From: Paractinoplanes atraurantiacus
Lineage (GTDB): Bacteria; Actinomycetota; Actinomycetes; Mycobacteriales; Micromonosporaceae
Direction of reading: 5' to 3'
Length of the DNA stretch: 64,000 bases
Assembly: GCF_900215205.1 (NCBI RefSeq)
Contig: NZ_OBDY01000003.1
Coordinates: 62,001-126,000, forward strand
The notes beneath the pieces are model-generated. The model searched no databases and was not told the DNA's origin. It was given only the letters and a program-made list of their open reading frames with translations. How positions within the stretch are numbered: the stretch's first letter is position 1; each line of letters starts with the position of its first letter. The translations under genes and the position numbers were made by a program. Shown one piece after another: positions 26,145 through 35,574 of this stretch.

Positions 26145-27266
26145 ATGAGCGATCAATCCGGTGGACTCTACGGTGTCGTGCTGGCCGGTGGCACGGGCAC
26201 TCGCCTCTGGCCTCTGTCCAGGGCGGGTCACCCGAAATTCCTGCACCCGCTGACCGGCACTGACGCCTCGCTGCTCCAGGCGACGGTCCAGCGCCTCGAC
26301 CTGCTCGCGCCCCTCGACCGCATCTTCGTGGTCACCGGCGTGGCGCACGCGGCGGCGGTGTCCCGCCAGCTCGACGCCATCCCCGACACGAACGTGCTGG
26401 TCGAACCGTCCCCACGCGACTCCTGCGCGGCGATCGCGCTGGCCGCGGCGGTGATCGCCCGCCGCGACCCGCAGGCGATCATGGGCTCCTTCGCGTCGGA
26501 CCACCTGATCTCCGACAAGGAGCGGTTCACCGAGGTCATCCGCAAGGCGATGGTCGGCGCCCAGCAGGGCCTGCTGATGACGCTCGGCATCACGCCGACA
26601 CGCCCGGAGACCGGCTACGGCTACCTGCAGTGCGGCGGCGAGATCGGCGACGGCCCCGTCCTCGGCGTCGAGGAGTTCAAGGAGAAGCCGTCGTACGACG
26701 TTGCCGAGAGTTACGTGAAGTCGGGCAACTATCTCTGGAACGCCGGCATGTTCGTCTGGCGCGTCGACGCGTTCCTGTCCGAGCTGTCCCGCCAGCAGCC
26801 CCAGCTGGCGGCCGGCGTCTCGCGCATCGCCGCGGCGTGGGACTCGCCCGAGCGCGAGGAGGTGCTCGGCGAGGTGTGGCCGACCCTGCCCCGCATCTCG
26901 GTCGACTACGCGGTGATGGAGGGCGCGGCCACGGTCGGCCGGGTCGGAACGGTGCCCGGCGACTTCGGCTGGAACGACGTCGGCGACTTCCACACCTTGG
27001 GCGAGGTGCTGGCGGCCGACCCGTCCGGCAACGTGGTGGTCGGCCACGCCCTCGAGCCGGAGGCCAAGTCGGGCGTCCTGCTGCGCGACACCGAGGGCCT
27101 GGTCGTGGTCCCCACCCCCGGCCGCCTGGTGGCTGCCATGGGCGTCCGCGACCTCATCATCGTGGACACCCCCGACGCGGTCCTGGTGTGCCCCCGCGAG
27201 CGCGCCCAGGAGGTCAAGCACCTGGTCGACGAGCTGAAAGAACTAGGCGAACACGACTACGTCTAG
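26145..27266 (+). CDS. manC: mannose-1-phosphate guanylyltransferase
   Basis: A 373-residue sugar nucleotidyltransferase. The nucleotide-binding signature is LAGGTGTRLWPLSRAGHPKF (residues 10-29), then VEPSPRDSCAAIALAA, ASDHLI and VEEFKEKP. The N-domain layout matches GDP-mannose pyrophosphorylases, which make GDP-mannose from mannose-1-P and GTP; the isomerase domain of bifunctional enzymes is absent, and manA is separate at 46287. ATG 26145 is preceded by TACACT 8 nt upstream and no clear ribosome-binding site, so the mRNA may be leaderless. Confidence 0.93.
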   Translation: MSDQSGGLYGVVLAGGTGTRLWPLSRAGHPKFLHPLTGTDASLLQATVQRLDLLAPLDRIFVVTGVAHAAAVSRQLDAIPDTNVLVEPSPRDSCAAIALAAAVIARRDPQAIMGSFASDHLISDKERFTEVIRKAMVGAQQGLLMTLGITPTRPETGYGYLQCGGEIGDGPVLGVEEFKEKPSYDVAESYVKSGNYLWNAGMFVWRVDAFLSELSRQQPQLAAGVSRIAAAWDSPEREEVLGEVWPTLPRISVDYAVMEGAATVGRVGTVPGDFGWNDVGDFHTLGEVLAADPSGNVVVGHALEPEAKSGVLLRDTEGLVVVPTPGRLVAAMGVRDLIIVDTPDAVLVCPRERAQEVKHLVDELKELGEHDYV

Positions 27267-27412
27267 CTCGCCGAGCACGGCCCACTCGCCGCGCCAACCC
27301 GGCTCACCCGCGGTCGACCGGCTCGCCTTCGCGCGTCAATCCGGCTTACGCGCGCCCACCGGGCTCCCTCGCGTGCGCCGCGCCCGCCCTCCCCTCCCGC
27401 TTCCGGGAAATT

Positions 27413-27426
27413 TCGGATAAATCCGA
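27413..27426. promoter_or_regulatory. inverted repeat upstream of HD-domain gene
   Basis: TCGGAT-AA-ATCCGA is a perfect 6-bp inverted repeat with a 2-nt spacer, inside the 215-bp gap before the HD-domain gene. An operator is possible; nothing else supports it. TAGAGT (27470-27475) lies 6 nt before the ATG and looks like a leaderless -10. Confidence 0.35.
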
Positions 27427-27481
27427 CTGGCGGGGGTGGAGGGTGGGCTGTGGCGGTTTGCCGGGGCGATAGAGTGCCCGG

Positions 27482-28144
27482 ATGTCTGACGACGACTTCC
27501 GGGCCGGTGTGATCAGCGCGGCCGAAGAGCTGGTCCGCGAGCGACTCGGCGCCGACGCCACCGGGCACGACTGGTTCCACGCCGACCGCGTCCGCCGGAC
27601 GGCGCTGCGGATCGCCCGTGAGGAGGGCGCCGACCTCTTCGTGGTCGAGCTGACCGCCCTGCTGCACGACATCGCCGACTACAAGTTCTCCGGCAGCGAG
27701 GAAGCGGGCCCGCAGCTCGCCCAGGCCTGGCTGATCGGCAAGAACGTCGATGCCGAGACCGCCGAGGCGGTGGCCCACATCATCCGGCACCTGTCCTACA
27801 AGGGCGCCGGTGTCGCCGACGTCCCGCTCAGCCTCGAGGGCCAGTGCGTCCAGGACGCCGACCGCCTCGACGCGATCGGCGCGATCGGTGTGGGCCGCGC
27901 CTTCGCGTACGGCGGCTGGGACAAGCGCCTCATGCACGATCCCGACGTGCCGCCCACCATGCACGCCGACGTGGCGGCGTACCGGGCGGCGAAGGGCACG
28001 ACGGTCAACCACTTCTACGAGAAGCTGCTGCTCCTGAAGGACCGCATCAACACCAAGGCCGGCGCCCGCATCGCCGAGCACCGCCACCAGGTCCTGTCGG
28101 ACTTCCTCGACGAGTTCCTCGCCGAGTGGGACGCCAAGGACTGA
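27482..28144 (+). CDS. HD-domain phosphohydrolase
   Basis: A 220-residue all-helical HD-superfamily protein. Metal-binding positions are HDWFHADRVRRTA (His near residue 28), LLHDIADYKF (HD near residues 62-63), HIIRHLSYKG and QDADRLDAIGAIG (late Asp near residue 126). This is the YedJ/YpgQ-like arrangement, with phosphohydrolase activity on nucleotides or phosphate esters; the substrate is unknown. The gene stands alone, with the epimerase-like gene converging 45 bp downstream. Confidence 0.88.
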   Translation: MSDDDFRAGVISAAEELVRERLGADATGHDWFHADRVRRTALRIAREEGADLFVVELTALLHDIADYKFSGSEEAGPQLAQAWLIGKNVDAETAEAVAHIIRHLSYKGAGVADVPLSLEGQCVQDADRLDAIGAIGVGRAFAYGGWDKRLMHDPDVPPTMHADVAAYRAAKGTTVNHFYEKLLLLKDRINTKAGARIAEHRHQVLSDFLDEFLAEWDAKD

Positions 28145-28189
28145 GCCGGCACGCCCGGGGCCACCAACCGGCGGCCCCGGACGGCGTTC

Positions 28190-29125
28190 TCACCAGAGGC
28201 GCGCGAGCAGTTCCGCCTCACGTTCCGGCGGGAACGGGTCGGTGCCGGCCACCGGCCCGCCGCGCGCCCGGTCCCAGGCGAGCGTGTCGGCGACCGTCTC
28301 GGTCACCGGCCTAGGGGTGAGCCCCGCCGCGCGGGCGCGGGACCCGTCCACCAGGTTGGCCGCCGACCACTCCGGGTCGGCGATCCACAGTGGCACGCCC
28401 ATCCACGGGTCGAGCCCCGCGCCGAGGAGTTCGGACGTGGGGACCCACACCAGCTCGGCGGGCACGCCCGCGACGGCACGACAAACATCCAGCAACGCGG
28501 CCATCGGCATGGTCTCGCCGACCGCGTTCATGACACCGGACGCCTCGGTCGTCACCAGCCACCGGGCCAGATCCCGCACGTCGATGAACTGCGCCGGATC
28601 GGCGGGATCCCCAGGCGCCAGCACCCGGCCACCCCGCGCCAGCCGGCGCGGCCAATGCGGAAACCTTTCGGTCGGGTCGTACGGCCCGGCGATCAGCCCC
28701 GGCCGCGCGATCAGCGCCCGGTCGCCGAAGCCGTCCAGCACCACACGCTCGCACGCCGCCTTCCGGCCGCCGTACGAGTCGTCGGACAGGGTCGGCGCGC
28801 CCTCGACCGGCGGCACGCTCTGGTCGGCGTAGACGGACGCCGACGAGATGAACACATAACGGGCGGTTCGGCCGGCCAGGGCGCCGACCGACTTGGCGAC
28901 CACGTCCGGGTGATAGCCGGCCACGTCCAGCACGGCGTCGAAAGACCTGCCGGCCAGCGCGGCGAGATCCGCCGTACGGTCTCCGAAGACGCTTTCGGCC
29001 TGAGGGAAGAGCCCGGGGTTGGTGAGACCGCGGTGGAAGAGAGTCACGTCATGACCGGCGGCCAGGGCCGCCTCGACGACGGCGCGCCCGGCGAACCGGG
29101 TGCCGCCCAGCACCAGAAGATGCAC
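28190..29125 (-). CDS. NAD-dependent epimerase/reductase family protein (atypical SDR)
   Basis: A 311-residue extended SDR-like protein starting at GTG 29125. The N-terminal nucleotide motif GGTRFAGRAVV (residues 7-17) is the GGTxFxG variant of atypical SDRs. The catalytic region reads SSASVYAD...SYGGRKAACE: Ser is present, and the YxxxK motif appears as Y-G-G-R-K. Such proteins act on sugar nucleotides or reduce isoflavonoid-like substrates, or process RNA in chloroplast relatives. The substrate is unknown. It converges on the HD gene. Confidence 0.82.
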   Translation of the reverse strand: MHLLVLGGTRFAGRAVVEAALAAGHDVTLFHRGLTNPGLFPQAESVFGDRTADLAALAGRSFDAVLDVAGYHPDVVAKSVGALAGRTARYVFISSASVYADQSVPPVEGAPTLSDDSYGGRKAACERVVLDGFGDRALIARPGLIAGPYDPTERFPHWPRRLARGGRVLAPGDPADPAQFIDVRDLARWLVTTEASGVMNAVGETMPMAALLDVCRAVAGVPAELVWVPTSELLGAGLDPWMGVPLWIADPEWSAANLVDGSRARAAGLTPRPVTETVADTLAWDRARGGPVAGTDPFPPEREAELLARLW

Positions 29126-29263
29126 TGCTGGAAGTCTCCAAACGATGAGTCAGATCGATGTCGGGCATGCTGAAGCCAGGCACTGATCGTGCATAACCTC
29201 ACCCCGATACGAACCTCATCGCCCGGTGTCCCTCATGGAACCGGGACCGTCCCCAGCCTAGTG

Positions 29264-30322
29264 CTACGCGCCCGAGAGATCGAGGCGGATGCCGTCCTCG
29301 TGAGGGAGTGACAGGGTGACGATGCCCTCCGCGACCAGGGCCACCCGCAGGCGGTGGGCGTCGGAGCCCAGTCGCATGAAGCCGGCCGGGCTGGCGTCTC
29401 GCGTGCTCAGGTGGAGGGCGGCGGTGGCGCCGCTGCCGGTGATGGCCTCGGCCGGGGCGATGACTGTGGAGTGTGAGACGGCGTCGGCGATCGCGGTCAG
29501 GGCGCGGTCGACGGCGGCCGGGTCGACCGGGAGGCCGGGCAGGGCCGCGCGGGGGCCGTCGGGGAGCTGCGCGGCCGTGCGCAGGCCGGTGGCCACGGCC
29601 TCGGTGGTGCCCAGGCTGAACATGTCGCTGGCGGCGTCGCGGAGCAGGACCGCGGCGCCGTCCGAGTCGCGGATGCCGGATCGGGGGTAGCCGCGGACCA
29701 CGGCCACCGGCACCGCGTCGACCTTGCCCTTCACCAGCTCACCGGCGCCCGCCAGCTCGTCGATCACGGCCATCTGGGTGATTTCTAGTTCGTTGCCGTA
29801 CGGGTCGGTCTCGCCCCGGTGGTCACGGACCGGCTCGATGCCGGCCGCGCCCAGGGCCACGTCGGTCAGGCCGTTGCGCCAGGCCCGGCCCATCGTGTCG
29901 GAGATGATCACGCCGACGTCCAGGCCCCGGGCGCGCAGGTCGGCCCGCAGGCGGCGGGCCGAGGCGTCCGGGTCGGCCGGGAGCAGGACCAGGTGGGTCT
30001 TGTCCACGTTGGAGGCGTCGATGCCGGCCGCGGCCATCACGAAGCCGTGGTGGGTCTGCACGATCGTGGTCGGGCCGCGGCGGGCCACCACCCGGGCCGT
30101 CTCCGACTCCAGGGCGGCGGCGCGGGCGGCGTCGCGCTCGGGGCCGTCGGCCGGCACCTCGACCAGGCGGCCCTCGGCCTTGGAAACGATCTTGCTGGTC
30201 ACCACCAGGACGTCGCCGTCGGCCAGCCACGGCGCGGCGGCGGTGATCAGGTCGGCCAGGTCGTCGCCGGCCACCACGTCGCCGATGCCGCGCACCGGCC
30301 GGATCTCGAGCCCATCAGTCAC
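29264..30322 (-). CDS. fbiB: coenzyme F420-0:L-glutamate ligase without nitroreductase domain
   Basis: A 352-residue protein from GTG 30322. The first ~245 residues are a CofE-like ligase: EIRPVRGIGDVVAGDDLADLI, TSKIVSKAEG, the DTMGRAWRNGLTDVALGAAGI core and DELAGAGELVKGK. It adds glutamates to F420-0 using GTP. The remaining ~105 residues are not recognisable as the FMN nitroreductase domain (about 200 residues) that reduces dehydro-F420-0 in mycobacterial FbiB. It lies 170 bp after fbiA on the same strand, the gap containing 19-bp repeats. Confidence 0.9.
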   Translation of the reverse strand: MTDGLEIRPVRGIGDVVAGDDLADLITAAAPWLADGDVLVVTSKIVSKAEGRLVEVPADGPERDAARAAALESETARVVARRGPTTIVQTHHGFVMAAAGIDASNVDKTHLVLLPADPDASARRLRADLRARGLDVGVIISDTMGRAWRNGLTDVALGAAGIEPVRDHRGETDPYGNELEITQMAVIDELAGAGELVKGKVDAVPVAVVRGYPRSGIRDSDGAAVLLRDAASDMFSLGTTEAVATGLRTAAQLPDGPRAALPGLPVDPAAVDRALTAIADAVSHSTVIAPAEAITGSGATAALHLSTRDASPAGFMRLGSDAHRLRVALVAEGIVTLSLPHEDGIRLDLSGA

Positions 30323-30373
30323 AAGGACATCCTTCCCGACCGGCGGGTCGCCGAGTCGCCGTGGAGAGCAGGG

Positions 30374-30455
30374 TCACGCGGGGCCGTTCCGCGCGGGCGG
30401 GGCCGTTCCGCGACGGCGGGGCCGTTCCGCGAGGGCGAGGCCGCTCCGTGAGCGC
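30374..30455. repeat. four 19-bp tandem repeats between fbiA and fbiB
   Basis: The core GCCGTTCC (last copy GCCGCTCC) starts at 30383, 30402, 30421 and 30440, exactly 19 bp apart, within units of the form GGGGCCGTTCCGCGNNGGC. They fill about half of the 170-bp gap between fbiA and fbiB. Confidence 0.85.
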
Positions 30456-30492
30456 GGCGATCCCGCGGGCGTGACGCCGCTCGGGGAGCAGG

Positions 30493-31449
30493 TCACGCGA
30501 CGCCCGCGAGGGCAAGGGCGTCCGCGACCATCTGGGCCGTGGTCTCCTCGGAGCTCATCCACAGCGGGACGGCGCGGGTGGTCACGCCGGGCACCTCGGC
30601 GCCGGCGTCGCTGGAGTCGACCAGCCAGCCGTCGAGCACGCCGCCGTTCGCGCGGGCGCCGTAGAGACGGCCGACCGCCGCCGCGCTGACCTCGACGTCG
30701 ATGGTGGCCAGGCACTTGTCGGCCATGCCGCGCAGGGGCGAGTCGCCGATGATCGGGGAGAGGCCGACCACTGGCGCCTTCCCGCCGGCCAGCGCCTCGC
30801 GCAGGCCGCCGACGGCCAGGATCGGCGCGATGCTCACGACCGGGTTGCTCGGGGCGATCAGCACCACGTCGGCCGTGGCCAGCGCGTCGAGCACGCCGGG
30901 GGCGGGCTTGGCCGCCTCGGCGCCGACGAAGACGAACCGGTGGGTCGGCACGTCGCCGCGGTAGCGCACCCACCACTCCTGGAAGTGGATCGCCTTGCGC
31001 TCGCCCTCGACGTCGGCCACCACGTGGGTCTCGAGCCGGTCGTCGGTGGCCGGCAGGATCGTCACGCCGGGCTGCCAGCGGTCGCACAGGGCGGCCGTGA
31101 CCTGCGACAGCGGATATCCCGCGGTGAGCATCTGGGTGCGTACGAGATGAGTCGCCGTGTCCTTGTCGCCCAGGCCGAACCACGACGGCTCGGCGCCGTA
31201 GGCGGCGAGCTCCTCCTTCACCACCCACGTCTCACCGACGCGCCCCCACCCGCGCTCGCGGTCGTGGGCGCCACCGAGCGTGTACATCACGCTGTCGAGG
31301 TCGGGGCAGATCTGAAGACCGTGCATCCGTACGTCGTCACCGACGTTCACGACCGCGGTGACCTCCGCGCCGATCGCCTTCGCGTGCGCGCGCACGCCGA
31401 CGAGGAATTTGGCACCGCCGATGCCGCCGGAAAGGACCACGATCCGCAT
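30493..31449 (-). CDS. fbiA: 2-phospho-L-lactate / phosphoenolpyruvate transferase of F420 synthesis
   Basis: A 318-residue CofD/FbiA protein from ATG 31449 (GGGGG upstream). Motifs: LSGGIGGAKFLVG (residues 5-17), VVNVGDDVRMHGL, SVMYTLGGAHDRERGWG, and IAPSNPVVSIAPIL (about 203-216). It transfers the phospho-lactyl or phosphoenolpyruvyl group from the GDP/guanylyl intermediate to Fo, forming (dehydro-)F420-0. It precedes fbiB on the same strand. The length is normal for the family, and alternative upstream starts add a poor-quality extension. Confidence 0.95.
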   Translation of the reverse strand: MRIVVLSGGIGGAKFLVGVRAHAKAIGAEVTAVVNVGDDVRMHGLQICPDLDSVMYTLGGAHDRERGWGRVGETWVVKEELAAYGAEPSWFGLGDKDTATHLVRTQMLTAGYPLSQVTAALCDRWQPGVTILPATDDRLETHVVADVEGERKAIHFQEWWVRYRGDVPTHRFVFVGAEAAKPAPGVLDALATADVVLIAPSNPVVSIAPILAVGGLREALAGGKAPVVGLSPIIGDSPLRGMADKCLATIDVEVSAAAVGRLYGARANGGVLDGWLVDSSDAGAEVPGVTTRAVPLWMSSEETTAQMVADALALAGVA

Positions 31450-31540
31450 GCCCCCATCCTCGCGCACGGCGTATCGGTGCACCGTGCGGCCCCGGACTAC
31501 GCTGAGCGGACCCGACCATCCCCACGTTCAGGGAGTTCCC

Positions 31541-32608
31541 GTGACCAGCCCACCGCAGCCGCCGCAACCGGGCGACGCCTCGGCTCTTCAGTTCCTGCGC
31601 CCGTTGCGCGACATCGCGGTGTACGCGCTCGTGGGCGCGCCCGCGCTGCTGCTCTTCGTGGCGATCGTCCGGCTCATCCCGGACAGCGGCCTCGGGTTCG
31701 GCCTGCGCTCGCAGGGCAGCTTCGGCGACTTCATCAACCTGACGACGATCCTCTTCCCGCTCGCGGCCGTGCTGCTGGCGCTGCTCGTGAAGCCGCAGCA
31801 CCCCAAGGCCCGGCTGGTCGTCCTGGCCGCCCTGGTGGAGTACGCGGTGATGGCCGTCTTCGGGGTGCTCTTCGGCTTCCTGATCGGCCTGATCAACCTC
31901 GCGAGCAACAACGGCGCCCGCGCCGCGTTCGAGGAGCTGCTGGTCCGCGCCGCCTGGCTCGGCGTCTTCGGCGTCGCGGCCTACGCGGTCTTCCGCATCT
32001 GGCAGGGCCTGTTCCAGGTGCCGAAACCCCAGAGCCAGCCCGGGGTGTACGGCCGTCCGCAGTACAACCAGCCCGGCACGTTCCCCGGCCAGCCCGGCTA
32101 CGGCCCGCCCCCGGGCCAGCCCGGCTACCCGCCGCAGCCGGGCTACCCCGGCCAGCCCCAGCCGGGCCAGCCCCAGCCGGGCCACCCCCAGCCGGGCCAC
32201 CCCGGCCAGCCGCAGTCGGGCCACCCGGGCCAGCCGCAGCCGGGTCAGCCGCAGCCCGGTGGCTACCCGCCGCCCCCGCCGGGTGCCGCTCCTTACGGCC
32301 AGCCGGTCTACGGCCAGACCCAGCCGCCCGCCTGGAACCAGCCCGCCGTCCCGATCCCGGCCCCGGGCGCGCCCGGCTTCCCGACGTCCGCCCCGCCCGC
32401 CTCGGGCTTCCCGACTTCGGCCCCGCCCGCTTCCGGCTTCCCGGCGTCGGCTCCTCCGGCCCCGCCCGCGCCGTTCAGCGAGCCCACCCAGGTGGTCCCG
32501 CCGGCGAATCAGGCGTCCGCGGCCCCGGCTCCCGACGACCGCACCGAGAAGATCCCCGACGATCGTCCCGGCTTCGGTCCCGCCGACCAGGACCCGCCCC
32601 GCCGCTGA
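31541..32608 (+). CDS. membrane protein with Gly/Pro/Gln-rich C-terminal tail
   Basis: A 355-residue protein from GTG 31541, with GGGAG 5 nt upstream. Four hydrophobic segments (about residues 24-46, 64-84, 92-120 and 134-156) form an N-terminal membrane domain resembling actinobacterial DUF proteins of unknown role. The rest is disordered: PGQPQPGHPQPG-type units (about 180-240), then TSAPPASGFP repeats. The end contains EPTQVVPP and DDRTEKIPDD, the same T-x-x-[V/I] context seen in the long tail of the gene at 19446. It is divergent from fbiA across 91 bp. Confidence 0.78.
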   Translation: MTSPPQPPQPGDASALQFLRPLRDIAVYALVGAPALLLFVAIVRLIPDSGLGFGLRSQGSFGDFINLTTILFPLAAVLLALLVKPQHPKARLVVLAALVEYAVMAVFGVLFGFLIGLINLASNNGARAAFEELLVRAAWLGVFGVAAYAVFRIWQGLFQVPKPQSQPGVYGRPQYNQPGTFPGQPGYGPPPGQPGYPPQPGYPGQPQPGQPQPGHPQPGHPGQPQSGHPGQPQPGQPQPGGYPPPPPGAAPYGQPVYGQTQPPAWNQPAVPIPAPGAPGFPTSAPPASGFPTSAPPASGFPASAPPAPPAPFSEPTQVVPPANQASAAPAPDDRTEKIPDDRPGFGPADQDPPRR

Positions 32609-32757
32609 GCAAGGCCCGGGTGCCGCGGAAGTGACGCTCTCGAAGGCCGCTGAACGGAGCGGTAAGGACCGCTGTGCCCGGGTGCCGTGTCTAATCCCAC
32701 TGCGCGCGCCCGGGCACCGCTGGGGCAGCGAAAAGAATTCCGGCCTAGGCTGCTCTG

Positions 32758-35292
32758 GTGGTCGAGGTCAACGCGGCAGTAGCCAACATCAGCATCACGC
32801 CCACCGAGCCGGCGCCGACCGAGGCGCAGATCAAACGGGCCCTGCGCCGGGCCGCCGACGGCAAAGCCGTCGATGCCGAGGAGGCGGCCGCCCTGCTGGC
32901 CGCCACCGGTGAGCAGTTCGACGAGCTTCTGGCCATTGCCGGCGGCATCCGCGACGCGGGTCTGCGCGAGGCCGGGCGGCCGGGCGTCGTCACGTACTCC
33001 CGCAAGGTCTTCATTCCGTTGACCCGGCTCTGCCGCGATCGGTGCCACTACTGCACCTTCGCCACGGTGCCGCACCGGCTGCCCGCCGCCTTCCTGGAGC
33101 GCGACGAGGTGCTCGCCATCGCCCGCGAGGGCGCCGCCCAGGGCTGCAAGGAGGCCCTGTTCACGCTCGGCGACCGCCCCGAGGAGCGCTGGCCCGCGGC
33201 CCGGCAGTGGCTGGACGAGCGCGGCTACGACTCGACGCTCGACTACGTGCGGTCGGTCGCGATCGCCGTGCTCGAGGAGACCGGCTTGCTCCCGCACCTG
33301 AACCCGGGGGTGATGAGCTGGGCCGAGCTTCAGCGCCTGAAGCCGGTGGCGCCCAGCATGGGCATGATGCTCGAGACCACCGCGACCCGGTTGTGGTCGG
33401 AGAAGGGCGGCCCGCATTACGGCTCGCCCGACAAGGAGCCGGCCGTGCGCCTGCGGGTGCTCGACGACGCCGGCCGGGTCGGCGTGCCGTTCACCACCGG
33501 CATCCTGATCGGCATCGGTGAGACCCGGGCCGAGCGGGTGGACGCCATTTTCGCGATGCGCCGGGCGGCCCGCGAGTACGGCCACATTCAAGAGGTCATC
33601 ATCCAGAACTTCCGCGCCAAGCCGGACACGGCGATGCGCGGCATGCCCGACGCCGAGCTGCGTGAGCTGGCGGCGACGGTGGCGGTGGGCCGGATCATCA
33701 TGGGCCCGCGGGCCCGGGTGCAGGCCCCGCCGAACCTGATCGACTCCGAGTTCTCGCTGCTGCTGCGGGCCGGCATCGACGACTGGGGCGGCGTCTCGCC
33801 GGTGACTCCCGATCACGTCAACCCCGAGCGCCCCTGGCCGCAGATCGACCTTCTTCGCGAAAAATCGGCGGATGCCGGATTTGTTCTGCGGGAGCGTCTG
33901 ACGATCTATCCGGAGTACGTCCGCCGGGGCACCGAGGGCTGGCTCGACCCCCGGCTGGCCGCCCATGTGGCCGCGCTGGCCGACAAGGACGGGCTCGCTC
34001 TGGACAAGAGCCCCGAGGGACTTCCGTGGCAGGAGCCCGACGACGCGTACGGCGAAGGTCGCACCGATCTTTTCGCCACGATCGACACCGACGGGCGCAC
34101 GGGCGACCGCCGCTCCGACTTCGACGACGTCTACGGCGACTGGAAAGAGGTCGCCGCCCACGTCACCACCGACACCCACACGACGCTCGACAGCGATGTG
34201 ATCAAGGGCCTCAAGCTCGCCTCCGAGAACCCGGCCGCGCTCCTGGAAAAGGAGCACGAGGACGAGGCGATGGCGCTGTTCAACGCCGACGGCCCCGCCC
34301 TCGACGAGCTGGCCCGCATCGCCGACGACCTGCGCAAGCACGTCAACGGCGACGACATCACGTACGTGGTCAACCGGAACATCAACTTCACCAACGTCTG
34401 CTACGTCGGCTGCCGCTTCTGCGCCTTCGCCCAGCGTGAGAAGGACGCCGACGCCTACCGCCTCTCGGTCGACCAGGTCGCCGACCGGGCCGAGCAGGCC
34501 TGGCGGGACGGCGCCTCCGAGGTCTGCATGCAGGGCGGCATCGACCCCAAGATGCCCGTCACGGCGTACGCCGACCTGGTCCGCGCGGTCAAGCAGCGGG
34601 TGCCCGGGATGCACGTCCACGCGTACTCCCCGATGGAGATCGTCACCGCGGCCGCCAAGGCCGGCGTCTCCGTGCGGGAGTGGCTCACCGACCTGCGCGA
34701 CGCCGGCCTCGGCACGATCCCCGGCACCGCCGCCGAGATCCTCGACGACGACGTGCGCTGGGTGCTGACCAAGGGCAAGCTGCCCGCGAGCGCCTGGGTC
34801 GATGTGGTGACGACCGCCCATCAGGTGGGCGTCCGGTCGAGTTCGACCATGATGTACGGCCATGTCGACCACCCTCGACAGTGGCTCGGCCATTTCCGGG
34901 TGCTGGCCGGCATCCAGGACGTGACCGGCGGTTTCACCGAGTTCGTGGCCTTGCCGTTCATCCACACCAACGCGCCGATCTATCTGGCCGGTATCGCGAA
35001 AGCGGGTCCCACCTGGCGGGAGAACCGGGTCGTGCACGCGATGGCCCGTATTCTGCTGCACGGCCGGATCGACAACATCCAATGCTCATGGGTGAAACTC
35101 GGCGACGACGGAACGCGAGAAATGCTCAACGGTGGTTGCAACGATCTCGGCGGCACCCTGATGGAGGAAACAATCTCCCGAATGGCGGGTTCGGAGCACG
35201 GTTCGGCGCGTACGGTCGCCGAGTTGAAGGAACTCGCCGCGACGGCCGGACGGCCTGCGGTGGAGCGGACGACGACCTACGGTCGACGATAG
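32758..35292 (+). CDS. fbiC: bifunctional FO synthase (CofG-CofH fusion)
   Basis: An 844-residue radical SAM fusion. The CofG half has cluster cysteines in CRDRCHYC (Cys92, Cys96, Cys99) and the CofH half in CYVGCRFC (Cys548, Cys552, Cys555). Together they make 7,8-didemethyl-8-hydroxy-5-deazariboflavin (Fo) from tyrosine and 5-amino-6-ribitylamino-uracil, the F420 chromophore. A TAGGCT hexamer 6 nt before GTG 32758 suggests a leaderless transcript. Its presence near fbiA/fbiB differs from M. tuberculosis, where fbiC is elsewhere. Confidence 0.97.
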   Translation: MVEVNAAVANISITPTEPAPTEAQIKRALRRAADGKAVDAEEAAALLAATGEQFDELLAIAGGIRDAGLREAGRPGVVTYSRKVFIPLTRLCRDRCHYCTFATVPHRLPAAFLERDEVLAIAREGAAQGCKEALFTLGDRPEERWPAARQWLDERGYDSTLDYVRSVAIAVLEETGLLPHLNPGVMSWAELQRLKPVAPSMGMMLETTATRLWSEKGGPHYGSPDKEPAVRLRVLDDAGRVGVPFTTGILIGIGETRAERVDAIFAMRRAAREYGHIQEVIIQNFRAKPDTAMRGMPDAELRELAATVAVGRIIMGPRARVQAPPNLIDSEFSLLLRAGIDDWGGVSPVTPDHVNPERPWPQIDLLREKSADAGFVLRERLTIYPEYVRRGTEGWLDPRLAAHVAALADKDGLALDKSPEGLPWQEPDDAYGEGRTDLFATIDTDGRTGDRRSDFDDVYGDWKEVAAHVTTDTHTTLDSDVIKGLKLASENPAALLEKEHEDEAMALFNADGPALDELARIADDLRKHVNGDDITYVVNRNINFTNVCYVGCRFCAFAQREKDADAYRLSVDQVADRAEQAWRDGASEVCMQGGIDPKMPVTAYADLVRAVKQRVPGMHVHAYSPMEIVTAAAKAGVSVREWLTDLRDAGLGTIPGTAAEILDDDVRWVLTKGKLPASAWVDVVTTAHQVGVRSSSTMMYGHVDHPRQWLGHFRVLAGIQDVTGGFTEFVALPFIHTNAPIYLAGIAKAGPTWRENRVVHAMARILLHGRIDNIQCSWVKLGDDGTREMLNGGCNDLGGTLMEETISRMAGSEHGSARTVAELKELAATAGRPAVERTTTYGRR

Positions 35293-35428
35293 GTCACAAA
35301 TCGGGTTAAATTGGACTCGTGTGGCCGAGGACGCGTTACCAACCGGGGCTTCGGAGAGATAGGGCAGGAACGGGACCACGACGCGCCGAAGGCGCGCCGG
35401 GGAAACGGGCCTATTTATCAGGTTCGGC

Positions 35429-35458
35429 TTGACGACGCACGTCTTACACGCGTGTAAT
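35429..35458 (+). promoter_or_regulatory. probable promoter of the whiB-like gene with overlapping palindrome
   Basis: TTGACG at 35429-35434, an 18-nt spacer and TGTAAT at 35453-35458 form a good vegetative-type promoter about 120 nt before the WhiB ATG. TTACACGCGTGTAA (35444-35457) is a perfect 14-bp palindrome over the spacer and -10 element and is a likely operator. The rest of the 282-bp gap 35293-35574 shows no gene. Confidence 0.65.
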
Positions 35459-35574
35459 TTCGGTGGGGTTGTGGGCTGCGACGCCGCAAAATGCGCGGCT
35501 CACAAAAAACACGCTGCGTGCGTGGGGGGTCAGCGCCGGCATCGCTGCCGGTGCGGAAATTGGGAGGCACGCCG

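Noticed and set aside
30374..30455. CRISPR-like short repeats
   Set aside because: 19-bp period leaves no spacers; simple tandem repeat.
30493..31482. Upstream ATG of fbiA at 31482
   Set aside because: The extension MHRYAVREDGG lacks family resemblance; ATG 31449 begins exactly at the conserved MRIVVLSGG.
35444..35457. BldD box before whiB
   Set aside because: Arms are separated by 6 bp, not the 5 bp of the BldD consensus.
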